From positions 1 to 8,149 of the forward strand of contig CAYMFF010000092.1 in the NCBI GenBank assembly GCA_964389575.1: a stretch of 8,149 nt of DNA, written 5' to 3'. Numbering within the stretch: position 1 is the stretch's first letter; each line of letters begins with the position of its first letter. The position numbers and the translations under genes were made by a program. Below, one piece after another: positions 1-5,858 of the stretch. The stretch comes from JAGNRR01 sp964389575 (GTDB taxonomy: Bacteria; Bacteroidota; Bacteroidia; Chitinophagales; Chitinophagaceae). The notes beneath the pieces were generated by a model, which worked only from the letters and a program-made list of their open reading frames with translations, did not search any database and had not been told where the DNA came from.

Positions 1-274
1 AGATGGTTACAGTGGAACAATCCTAATAAACGAATAACTTCCACTAACATCAGCTATAAGGAATACGGGCAACCCTACAAACTCCAAAGGAGTCCTATGG
101 ATCGAAATACTCCCCTCCGAAAACCGCCAAAGCAAAGCTTTGACTTTAGGTCCAAAACTCCTTCGGAGAAAAGATAAAGTAAAACCTTAACTTTGACTAA
201 CAACACTACAGCTTGGAGTGTGTAATTCTTAGGTCCGCACTACTAATACCACAGCCGCTATAAGATATATAAAC
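1..274. other. Unassigned leading region with two opposed open frames
   Basis: No recognisable gene or RNA is seen here. On the plus strand a frame is open from the window edge to a TAA at 175-177 (58 codons, Lys/Arg/Pro-rich); its only ATG is at 97, which would give 26 residues. Codon-aligned on the minus strand, a 59-codon frame is open from 186 down to a TAA at 7-9, is rich in hydrophobic residues and has no ATG. Either could be the tail or remnant of a gene, or chance. Small structures are present: a perfect 5-bp stem at 81-93 (ACTCC/GGAGT), a 4-bp stem at 158-168 (CTCC/GGAG) and a 10-bp palindrome CAAAGCTTTG at 133-142. The words CTTTGACT (138-145, 191-198) and TTAGGTCC (146-153, 229-236) each occur twice. 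No promoter matching TAnnTTTG was found in front of the gene at 275. Confidence 0.4.
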
Positions 275-679
275 ATGAAGCAAAAACGTCTAAACGAATA
301 TGAAAAATTGTTTCTTGCAAATCAGCAAGTGCTACCAGAATCATCAAATACTAGAAATCCAAAAATGGAATACCATGCCTTGGCAGATGGTTTTTTTTGG
401 ACCGATGAAGGCCTAACAGAAATTGATTGGGAACTATCTCATGCATTTAGATATGTAATTCATTACCGAACTTCCTTAATTACTAATAGTAATAAAAGTA
501 ACGAATTATGTTATCAGGTGTATGAGCTAGCAAAAAAGCATTTCCCAAATTGGGTTGGATTTCAGAAAAATCGCTGTACCCAGAATGAAGAATTAGCTGC
601 GCGAATAGAACGAATAAGAAAAGTTTCAAAATGGAGAATTGATAAATCTCTAAATGAATTAGAAAATAAATCTGCCTAA
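275..679 (+). CDS. Hypothetical protein, 134 aa
   Basis: I do not recognise this protein. It has no signal peptide, no membrane segment and no motif I can name, so it is probably a small soluble cytoplasmic protein. The N-terminus (1-30) is polar and charged. The middle (about 33-66) is rich in aromatic residues (Y33, F40, F41, W42, W52, F58, Y60, Y64) mixed with acidic ones. A second conserved-looking block (about 80-120) contains a Phe-Pro-Asn-Trp turn at 90-93 followed by a helical, Arg/Lys-rich C-terminal third. Two cysteines, C79 and C101, are too far apart to suggest a zinc knuckle. The frame is open upstream to a TAG at 230-232, but ATG 275 is the first normal start. There is no Shine-Dalgarno sequence, as usual in this phylum. 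It is the only plus-strand gene and converges on rplQ. The balanced composition of the protein favours a real gene, but a lineage-restricted one. Confidence 0.65.
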   Translation: MKQKRLNEYEKLFLANQQVLPESSNTRNPKMEYHALADGFFWTDEGLTEIDWELSHAFRYVIHYRTSLITNSNKSNELCYQVYELAKKHFPNWVGFQKNRCTQNEELAARIERIRKVSKWRIDKSLNELENKSA

Positions 680-780
680 GACAAAAAGAAATAGCTAAAA
701 AATCATTACGTGGTACTACCAATACATTGGTGATAAGACCAACTCAGGCTAAATCAATCAAATTTAGATAGTAAGATTTG

Positions 781-812
781 AAAAAAAATAGCCCCGAAGA
801 ACATTCGGGGCT
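781..812 (-). terminator. Rho-independent terminator of the alpha operon
   Basis: Read on the minus strand, a perfect 9-bp GC-rich stem (AGCCCCGAA / TTCGGGGCT, 790-798 with 804-812) has a 5-nt loop and is followed after one A by eight U (788-781). It lies 24 nt past the rplQ stop codon, where the infA-to-rplQ transcript should end. Read on the plus strand the stem is not followed by a T-run, so it is directional and not an efficient terminator for the gene at 275-679. Confidence 0.92.
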
Positions 813-836
813 ATTAGATATTGTTATTAAGAATAC

Positions 837-1487
837 TTATGCTTCTTTCTCCTCTTCAGAATCCTCTTCTTTTGCTTCTTCAGCTGGAGTTTCCTCAGTT
901 GCAGCTTCAGCCACTTCTTCAACTACCTCAGTCGTTTCTTCTACAACGGGTGCTGCTTCTTCAGCAACCACTTCTGGAGCGTCCACAACTGCTTCAGCAG
1001 GAGTTTCTTCTACCGCAGGAGCTTCTTTAGCTTCAGCAGGTGCTGTAGCCGCTTCCGTAGTCTTTTTCTTACGAGTACGACGCGTACGTTTTTTCTTAGT
1101 TCCTACTTCAGTGGAAGTATCGTATACATCATTGAAATCAACTAATTCAATCATTGCCATATCAGCATTATCACCTCGACGTTGGTCAAGCTTAATAATT
1201 CGAGTATAACCACCCGGACGATCAGCAATCTTTTGACTAATTACACCAAACATCTCTTTGATCGTTTCTTTATCCTGAACATAGCTAAATACAACACGAC
1301 GGTTGTGTGTAGTATCTTTCTTACATTTAGTTAAGATAGGCTCTACATGAACTCTTAAAGCTTTGGCCTTAGCCAAAGTAGTAACAATGCGTTTGTGCTC
1401 TACTAACTGACGAGTAAAGTTGCGCATTAAAGCTTTTCTGTGCGCTTTTTTTCTGCCTAGTGCATTAAATTTAACTCCGTGTCTCAT
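837..1487 (-). CDS. rplQ: 50S ribosomal protein L17 with acidic C-terminal extension
   Basis: L17 is a large-subunit protein that binds 23S rRNA near the exit of the peptide tunnel. Residues 1 to about 119 form the L17 domain. It begins with the diagnostic MRHGVKFNALGRKKAHRKAL block, continues with the LVEHKRIVTTLAKAK region (28-42), and ends with the PGGYTRIIKLDQRRGDNADM segment (91-110) followed by a MIELVDF strand. E. coli L17 is 127 aa; this one is 216. The excess is a basic linker (131-142, nearly all Lys/Arg/Thr) followed by about 74 residues of Ala, Glu, Val, Pro and Thr with almost no basic residues. This tail is low-complexity and probably disordered. Such tails are known on L17 in parts of the Bacteroidota; their role is not known to me. 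It is the last gene of the alpha operon, 26 nt after rpoA, and a strong terminator follows. The start is the canonical MRHG. Confidence 0.97.
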   Translation of the reverse strand: MRHGVKFNALGRKKAHRKALMRNFTRQLVEHKRIVTTLAKAKALRVHVEPILTKCKKDTTHNRRVVFSYVQDKETIKEMFGVISQKIADRPGGYTRIIKLDQRRGDNADMAMIELVDFNDVYDTSTEVGTKKKRTRRTRKKKTTEAATAPAEAKEAPAVEETPAEAVVDAPEVVAEEAAPVVEETTEVVEEVAEAATEETPAEEAKEEDSEEEKEA

Positions 1488-1513
1488 TTTCTATTCTCTT
1501 TTTTAAAAGACGA

Positions 1514-2506
1514 CTACTCGTCCATTTGTAATTTTGATAAATCCATTCCAAATCCTAGCCCTCTATCAATCAATACCTGCTCAATCTCCGACAGTGATTT
1601 CTGACCAAAGTTTCTGAACTTCATTAATTCTTCTTGCTCATACTGCACCAACTCACTCAATGAGTTAATCTTAGCCGCTTTCAAGCAGTTAAATGCACGT
1701 ACTGAAAGATCCAAATCCTCTAAAGGAGTCTTTAAAATCTGACGCAATTTCAATGTTTGCTCATCAACTACATCATGCTTCTCTGCAATACCAGTATCAA
1801 ATGTGATATTCTCGTCTGTAATCAACATCAAGTGCTGAATCAAAATACGAGACGCTTGTTTCACTGCTTCTTCTGGGTGAATGGTACCGTCAGTTTTCAC
1901 GTCAAGAATTAATTTCTCAAAATCCGTACGACCTTCCACACGCGTGTTTTCAATGGTGTACTTTACATTCTTAATTGGCGTAAAAATAGAATCTGTTGGA
2001 ATGTAACCCAATGCTTTCTCTTTGATACTAGAATCATCTGCAGGAACATATCCACGACCTTTCATAATATCAATCTCCATGCGAAGGTTGGTGCTAGAAT
2101 TCATGCTACAAATTACTAATTCCGGGTTCATTACCTCAAAATTATTTGTTGCATCTCCCAACATTCCTGCTGTGAAGGTGTCTTTACCTTTAATATTGAT
2201 TTCAATTTTTTCTGTATTTAAATCAGTTTCGATTTTCTTGCGAATACGAACCTGTTTTAAGTTTAAAATGATATCGGTAACATCATCTTTCACACCTTTA
2301 ATCGTGCTAAATTCATGATCTACACCGTCTATTTTCACACCGTTAATTGCATACCCCTCAAGCGAACTTAACAATACACGACGAAGTGCATTACCGATAG
2401 TCACACCATAACCTGGCTCTAACGGACGAAACTCGAAAGTTCCTTCAAAATCATTTGCTTTTTGTAAGACAATTTTATCTGGTTTTTGGAAGCTTAATAT
2501 TGACAT
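1514..2506 (-). CDS. rpoA: DNA-directed RNA polymerase subunit alpha
   Basis: Alpha dimerises to nucleate RNA polymerase assembly and, through its C-terminal domain, contacts promoter DNA and activators. The 330-residue length is normal for the family. The N-terminal domain (about 1-235) carries the dimerisation helix at 27-48 (RPLEPGYGVTIGNALRRVLL) and the PEEAVKQASRILIQHL helix at 211-226. A linker around 240-255 leads to the C-terminal domain (about 258-322). There R270 and N273 in the SVRAFNCLKAAKI segment align with E. coli DNA-contacting R265 and N268, and the FGQKSLSEIE segment (300-309) places K303 at E. coli K298. UP-element-type DNA recognition is therefore probably intact. The gene lies between rpsD (33 nt) and rplQ (26 nt), the classic alpha-operon position, so polymerase output is tied to ribosomal protein synthesis. 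No Shine-Dalgarno sequence is visible before the ATG. Confidence 0.99.
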   Translation of the reverse strand: MSILSFQKPDKIVLQKANDFEGTFEFRPLEPGYGVTIGNALRRVLLSSLEGYAINGVKIDGVDHEFSTIKGVKDDVTDIILNLKQVRIRKKIETDLNTEKIEINIKGKDTFTAGMLGDATNNFEVMNPELVICSMNSSTNLRMEIDIMKGRGYVPADDSSIKEKALGYIPTDSIFTPIKNVKYTIENTRVEGRTDFEKLILDVKTDGTIHPEEAVKQASRILIQHLMLITDENITFDTGIAEKHDVVDEQTLKLRQILKTPLEDLDLSVRAFNCLKAAKINSLSELVQYEQEELMKFRNFGQKSLSEIEQVLIDRGLGFGMDLSKLQMDE

Positions 2507-2539
2507 ATAATATCTTTATTTTTAATTAGTTATGAAGGT

Positions 2540-3142
2540 TTATTTAGAGTAAAGCTCAACAATAAGTTGCACATTAATATTTTCTGGGATTGATTCTCTT
2601 TCTGGATCTGCGATATACGTACCTTGCATTTTTTCTGCACTGTAATCTATCCAAGAAATTTTAGGATCTTTATCCCGAAAGTCTTGAACCAAAGGACCGT
2701 TAGCAGCACTTTTTTCTTTCACAGAAATTACATCACCTGGTTTTACTCGATAAGAAGGAATATTACAGATTTCTCCGTTTACTTGAATGTGTTTATGAGA
2801 AACCAACTGACGAGCACCTGGACGAGAAACATTCATACCCATGCGGTACACTACGTTATCCAATCGACTTTCCAATAGTTTCATTAAGTTATCACCGGTA
2901 ACACCTTTTAAACGAGAAGCTTCTTTAAAAGTATTTCGGAAGCGACGCTCTAATACTCCGTAGGTGTATTTTGCTTTTTGCTTTTCAGCAAGTTGCACTC
3001 CATACTCACTTTTTTGTTTTCTTCTACGATTTCCTCCATGCTGACCAGGAGGATTGCTGTTTTTATTAAGCCCTTTTCCTCCGAGGATAGGCTCGCCAAA
3101 TTTTCTGTTGATTTTTGTTTTTGGTCCTGTATATCTTGCCAT
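2540..3142 (-). CDS. rpsD: 30S ribosomal protein S4
   Basis: S4 is a primary 16S rRNA-binding protein that nucleates assembly of the 30S body and helps control decoding accuracy. The 200-residue length is typical. The N-terminal part (1-90) begins MARYTGPKTK and has the conserved PPGQHG turn at 31-36 and the LAEKQKAKYTYGVLERRFR segment (51-69). The S4 RNA-binding domain starts about residue 91 (ESRLDNVVYRMG) and includes RPGARQLVSHKHIQVNG (107-123) and YRVKPGDVISV (131-141). The N-terminus lacks the four cysteines that bind zinc in some S4 proteins; the only cysteine is C126. In E. coli S4 represses the alpha operon by binding its mRNA. Here an 82-nt gap with a dyad precedes rpsD (see 3168-3205). 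Translation starts at the conserved MARY, and no Shine-Dalgarno sequence is seen. Confidence 0.98.
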   Translation of the reverse strand: MARYTGPKTKINRKFGEPILGGKGLNKNSNPPGQHGGNRRRKQKSEYGVQLAEKQKAKYTYGVLERRFRNTFKEASRLKGVTGDNLMKLLESRLDNVVYRMGMNVSRPGARQLVSHKHIQVNGEICNIPSYRVKPGDVISVKEKSAANGPLVQDFRDKDPKISWIDYSAEKMQGTYIADPERESIPENINVQLIVELYSK

Positions 3143-3167
3143 AATTGTAGGATTTTCTTGTTTTAAG

Positions 3168-3205
3168 CTCCAACCTCATCAAAATCCTTAAATTCGATGT
3201 TGGAG
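3168..3205 (-). promoter_or_regulatory. Dyad in the rpsK-rpsD leader, candidate regulatory hairpin
   Basis: The 82-nt gap between rpsK and rpsD is the longest inside the operon. It holds a perfect 7-bp inverted repeat, CTCCAAC (3168-3174) with GTTGGAG (3199-3205). On the minus-strand RNA the stem can continue with three more pairs (ATC/GAT) after a 3-nt bulge on one side, leaving an AU-rich loop of about 15 nt. No U-run follows, so it is not an intrinsic terminator. Its place just ahead of the S4 gene suggests an mRNA control element, possibly for S4 autoregulation, but that is inference; it may also be an mRNA stability or processing site. Confidence 0.4.
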
Positions 3206-3224
3206 ACTCGTTATTAAATAAAAA

Positions 3225-3620
3225 TTATACTCTTCTTTTCTTTGGAGGACGACAACCATTATGTGGCATTGGAGTCACATCATTAATCGTATTTACCTCA
3301 ATACCCGAAGCAGAAATAGCACGTATCGCACTTTCTCTACCATTACCCGGACCTTTTACATAAACGTCCGCTTTTTTCATCCCCGCATCATGCGCCACTT
3401 TTCCAGCATCAGAAGACGCTAATTGTGCTGCATAAGGTGTATTCTTTTTAGAGCCCCTAAAGCCCATTTTACCAGCACTACTCCAAGCGATTACTTGACC
3501 TTGCTTATTGGTATAAGCTATGATAATATTATTGAAACTAGCTGTAACATGCACATCACCATGTGTGTCCACTTTTACTTTTCTTTTTCTAGCTGCTGCT
3601 TTTCCTGTTGCTTTTGCCAT
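3225..3620 (-). CDS. rpsK: 30S ribosomal protein S11
   Basis: S11 sits on the platform of the 30S subunit and contacts 16S rRNA close to the E site and the mRNA exit path. The 131-residue length is normal. After a basic N-terminal tail (1-17) the core begins with the HVTASFNNIIIAYTNKQGQVIAWSS stretch (24-48), followed by the FRGSKKNTPYAAQLAS motif (54-69) and the VYVKGPGNGRESAIRAI motif (87-102). The C-terminus ends in the family signature DVTPMPHNGCRPPKKRRV (114-131). It lies 15 nt downstream of rpsM and 82 nt upstream of rpsD. The start codon is supported by the short, Lys/Ala-rich N-terminus typical of S11 in this phylum. Confidence 0.98.
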   Translation of the reverse strand: MAKATGKAAARKRKVKVDTHGDVHVTASFNNIIIAYTNKQGQVIAWSSAGKMGFRGSKKNTPYAAQLASSDAGKVAHDAGMKKADVYVKGPGNGRESAIRAISASGIEVNTINDVTPMPHNGCRPPKKRRV

Positions 3621-3635
3621 TTCTCTACTTATTTA

Positions 3636-4013
3636 CTATTTAGTTACTTTTTTCTTACCTGCAACCGTTTTCTTCTTACCCTTACGAGTACGAGCGTTCG
3701 TTTTGGTACTTTGACCACGAACCGGCAAACCTTTACGATGACGCAAACCTCTATAACTAACAATATCCATCAATCGCTTAATGTTGTTCTTAGTTTCAGA
3801 GCGCAAGGCACCTTCTACTTGCATTTCATTTGTGATAATCGTACGAATCGCAGATTGTTCGTCATCAGACCATTCTTCTACTTTCTTATTACGATCAATA
3901 CCCGTTCTGTCGAGTATTTGTTGAGCGGTTGATTTTCCGATGCCATAGACATACGTTAATCCAATCTCGCCTCTTTTATTTTTAGGTAAATCTATTCCAG
4001 CTATACGTGCCAT
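3636..4013 (-). CDS. rpsM: 30S ribosomal protein S13
   Basis: S13 is a 30S head protein that forms intersubunit bridges with the 50S subunit, and its basic C-terminal tail reaches the P-site tRNA. The protein is 125 residues. It starts with the conserved MARIAGIDLP and continues with the helix-two-turns-helix region including LTYVYGIGKSTAQQIL (19-34). A charged helix follows (48-63). The SYRGLRHRKGLPVRGQSTKT block (86-105) is the family signature. The tail from 106 on is almost entirely Lys, Arg, Thr and Gly. The gene starts only 3 nt after the rpmJ stop codon, so translational coupling is likely. Confidence 0.98.
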   Translation of the reverse strand: MARIAGIDLPKNKRGEIGLTYVYGIGKSTAQQILDRTGIDRNKKVEEWSDDEQSAIRTIITNEMQVEGALRSETKNNIKRLMDIVSYRGLRHRKGLPVRGQSTKTNARTRKGKKKTVAGKKKVTK

Positions 4014-4016
4014 ATT

Positions 4017-4133
4017 TTATCCTTGACGTTGTTTAAATCTTGGGTTTTTCTTATTGATAATGTACAATTTGCCTTTTCGGCGTACAATCTTGCAGTCTGC
4101 ACTGCGTTTTTTTATTGAAGCTCTTACTTTCAT
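4017..4133 (-). CDS. rpmJ: 50S ribosomal protein L36, zinc-free form
   Basis: This 38-residue gene begins at ATG 4133 and ends with TAA at 4017-4019. The translation starts MKVRASIKKRSADCKIVRRK and ends NKKNPRFKQRQG, the L36 signature. L36 is the smallest large-subunit protein and stabilises 23S rRNA domain contacts. Classical L36 holds one zinc with three cysteines and a histidine. Here only C14 remains: the first ligand position is Ser11, the third is replaced within INKKN, and the histidine position is Phe33. It therefore belongs to the C-minus type and should not need zinc. It is tightly packed between infA (2-nt gap) and rpsM (3-nt gap), so its expression is probably coupled to both. Confidence 0.96.
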   Translation of the reverse strand: MKVRASIKKRSADCKIVRRKGKLYIINKKNPRFKQRQG

Positions 4134-4135
4134 AA

Positions 4136-4369
4136 CTATCGTTTATTATTCGTTTTATATCGAATGGTTATTCTTCCTCTATCTAAATCATACGGGCTCA
4201 TTTCCAGTCCTACCTTATCTCCTGGCAGAATTTTAATGTAGTACATCCTCATTTTGCCTGAAATGGTAGCAACAACTTCATGGCCGTTCTCTAAACGTAC
4301 ACGAAACATAGCGTTACTTAACGCTTCAACTACTTCTCCGTCTTGCTTTATTAAAGGTTGTTTACCCAT
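4136..4369 (-). CDS. infA: Translation initiation factor IF-1
   Basis: IF-1 binds the 30S A site and works with IF-2 and IF-3 in forming the initiation complex. The whole 77-residue protein is a single OB fold. The family signature runs from EALSNAMFRVRLENGHEV (15-32), through ISGKMRMYYIKILPGDKV (36-53), to SPYDLDRGRITIRYK (58-72). The usual length is about 72; the extra residues are a short polar C-terminal tail (TNNKR). It is the first gene of the alpha operon, directly behind a promoter and a short structured leader. Unlike most genes here it has a strong Shine-Dalgarno-like GGAGG 8 nt before the ATG. The usual upstream neighbours, secY and map, are absent. Confidence 0.98.
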   Translation of the reverse strand: MGKQPLIKQDGEVVEALSNAMFRVRLENGHEVVATISGKMRMYYIKILPGDKVGLEMSPYDLDRGRITIRYKTNNKR

Positions 4370-4377
4370 ATAATCTT

Positions 4378-4396
4378 CCTCCCGTTTTTTCGGGAG
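4378..4396 (-). promoter_or_regulatory. infA leader hairpin overlapping a Shine-Dalgarno sequence
   Basis: On the minus strand CTCCCG (4396-4391) and CGGGAG (4384-4379) form a perfect 6-bp GC-rich stem around a loop of six A. The 3' arm plus the next base contains GGGAGG, so GGAGG (4382-4378) lies 8 nt upstream of the infA ATG, an ideal spacing. In the folded state most of this SD is paired. There is no U-run after the stem, so it is not a terminator. The predicted transcription start falls at or inside the 5' arm, so whether the hairpin forms depends on the exact start base. Confidence 0.6.
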
Positions 4397-4398
4397 TG

Positions 4399-4430
4399 CA
4401 AATGTAGCTCAAATATTGATAATTGAGAAA
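4399..4430 (-). promoter_or_regulatory. Bacteroidota-type promoter of the alpha operon
   Basis: Read on the minus strand, TACATTTG (4406-4399) is a perfect match to the Bacteroidota primary-sigma -7 box TAnnTTTG. A weak -33 element, TTTC (4430-4427, consensus TTTG), lies 20 nt upstream, in the expected range. Transcription would start a few bases downstream, about 4398-4391, giving a leader of only about 22-29 nt before infA. It sits in the 106-nt gap after the TPR gene, so the ribosomal operon has its own promoter and need not depend on gyrA transcription. Confidence 0.75.
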
Positions 4431-4436
4431 TATTTC

Positions 4437-4453
4437 ATTGGCAATGTGCCAAT
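4437..4453 (-). terminator. Weak hairpin after the TPR gene, possible terminator
   Basis: ATTGGC (4437-4442) and GCCAAT (4448-4453) form a perfect 6-bp stem with a 5-nt loop, 22 nt downstream of the TPR stop codon. The sequence after it on the minus strand is AT-rich (GAAATATTTC) but has no continuous U-run, so intrinsic termination would be weak. It could instead protect the 3' end of the gyrA-TPR transcript. It lies just upstream of the infA -33 region. Confidence 0.35.
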
Positions 4454-4475
4454 AAATGCAAACTGATTGTTAAAC

Positions 4476-5828
4476 CTATTTATACTTCTTCAAAAGCTGA
4501 GTAATCTCAGTGGCTTTATCCAGTTTATTTAGGTTCACATATGCGCTTTTTAAGGCTCCTAATGTTGATTTATAGGTACTTAAGTTCTTCGCATTTTTAG
4601 TCAAATCAGAAGCTTCTAATGTGGCTCTTGTTTTCTCTAAAATGGGCAACGCTTGACCCAATATTCCGTCATATTGCTTCTTCAAAGCCTTATACTTAGT
4701 GTTATCTGTTTCATTCTTCATTACATCGCCTAAGTCTTTGGCTTTATTGTAATATAAAGCACCCAAATTAAACTGATAATCCGGCTTAGAACCGTCCAAA
4801 GAAATCGCCTTTTGATACGCCGATTCTGCTTTTGTAAAATAACTTGCTTTGGTAGGCGCATCTTTCGCTGCTCCTGAAAGTTTCGCGTAGAGCGCCCCGG
4901 CATTTAAATGATATTCAGGGTTGGTTGGCTCTTTTTTAATGGCATCTTCAAATTTTGAAACCGCTTGGTCCACCTTATTCGTGCGTAATAAATAATTAAG
5001 CTCCTCATTCTTCAGTGCTTTATTATCAGCATATTTAGCAATCCCCTCCTTTAGTATAGACTCATACTTTGCTGTGTTGTTTTGTTTTTGATAAATGTCA
5101 GCAGCCATCAAATACACTTCTGGGCTTGAAGAGCCCGGAGATTTCATCGCTTCTAACAAAACCGGTAAAGTTGCATTATCATCTCCTTTTTTATATAGAG
5201 CCGAAGCCTTAAGCTTTAAAATATTTGCTTTTACGTCTTTGATTTGTTTTTTAAATGGATCATACTGACTCGGTAGCGCTGGAATAAATTTTCCTTTTTT
5301 CAAATTTGAAATTCTATCCACCAATGCAAATTTTTCAAAGGCTTTATCGTACTGTTCTGCTTGATAAGCTTTTACTCCTTGCCCATATCCTGATAATAAA
5401 ATCATAGAAGCCGCGCGGGCTGCAATATCATTATCGGGTTTACGACTATAAACAATATATCGATTAAAAGATTGCAATGATTTCTTCAACGGTTTATCCG
5501 TAGTAGGTTGTAACGAATTGGCTTTGCCCAAATCTATTTGGATTGGCTTTCCATTAATATTAGCAACGAAAGGAATTGCTTGGCCCGTTTTAGGATTTTT
5601 CAAGTCTCCCGCATTCGTACCAATTGCTTGATATATAAATGCACGAATCAACCATGCCTTACCATCTTTCTTCGTTGACTCATTTGTAGTGGCTTTGTCA
5701 ATATATTCTTTAGCTTTCGCCACATCATTTTCTTTTAATGCGCTCAATGCATTTTGAATATTCAACTTTTGAGCCTGTGCTCCAAAAGCGATAAAACTGA
5801 CCAGTGCAATTATTAATACCTTCTTCAT
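4476..5828 (-). CDS. Secreted tetratricopeptide-repeat protein, 450 aa
   Basis: The N-terminus is a clear signal peptide: MKK, a hydrophobic core (4-15), then AQA-Q with likely cleavage at about residue 19/20. There is no lipobox cysteine, so the protein should be periplasmic or otherwise exported rather than lipid-anchored. The rest is alpha-helical and repeat-like. TPR-type helix pairs are visible at about 22-50, 147-172, 236-265, 272-300, 303-345 and 350-365. The best repeats are the NPEYHLNAGALYAKL and KPDYQFNLGALYYNKA units, each preceded by an acidic-aliphatic helix such as AVSKFEDAIKKEP. TPRs scaffold protein-protein contacts; there is no catalytic motif. The gene starts 30 nt after gyrA with no promoter between them, so cotranscription is likely. 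A TPR gene next to gyrA is, to my knowledge, common in Bacteroidota, but its role is not known to me. The TPR call is firm; partner and function are unknown. Confidence 0.9.
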   Translation of the reverse strand: MKKVLIIALVSFIAFGAQAQKLNIQNALSALKENDVAKAKEYIDKATTNESTKKDGKAWLIRAFIYQAIGTNAGDLKNPKTGQAIPFVANINGKPIQIDLGKANSLQPTTDKPLKKSLQSFNRYIVYSRKPDNDIAARAASMILLSGYGQGVKAYQAEQYDKAFEKFALVDRISNLKKGKFIPALPSQYDPFKKQIKDVKANILKLKASALYKKGDDNATLPVLLEAMKSPGSSSPEVYLMAADIYQKQNNTAKYESILKEGIAKYADNKALKNEELNYLLRTNKVDQAVSKFEDAIKKEPTNPEYHLNAGALYAKLSGAAKDAPTKASYFTKAESAYQKAISLDGSKPDYQFNLGALYYNKAKDLGDVMKNETDNTKYKALKKQYDGILGQALPILEKTRATLEASDLTKNAKNLSTYKSTLGALKSAYVNLNKLDKATEITQLLKKYK

Positions 5829-5858
5829 TTCTCGTAATATTTGTGTTCTAAATTAAAA

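Noticed and set aside
1..274. Possible structured RNA gene or tRNA
   Set aside because: No cloverleaf, CCA end, T-loop motif or other RNA signature could be found; only short local stems are present.
483..722. 79-codon minus-strand frame
   Set aside because: It overlaps most of the plus-strand gene at 275-679 and has no supporting motif; the plus-strand product looks more like a real protein.
718..731. ACCAAT/ATTGGT inverted repeat after the hypothetical gene
   Set aside because: The 6-bp stem would leave only a 2-nt loop and no T-run follows, so I do not call it a terminator.
749..767. CTAAAT/ATTTAG inverted repeat as plus-strand terminator
   Set aside because: The stem is six nearly all A-T pairs and is not followed by a T-run; too weak to support.
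778..1209. Plus-strand Ser/Ala-rich open frame of 143 codons
   Set aside because: It is antisense to the low-complexity Ala/Glu tail of L17 and starts at a TTG inside the terminator A-run; its composition is a by-product of the tail codons.
3423..3932. 169-codon plus-strand open frame
   Set aside because: It is antisense to rpsK and rpsM, whose protein signatures are unmistakable; the frame is a shadow of their codon bias.
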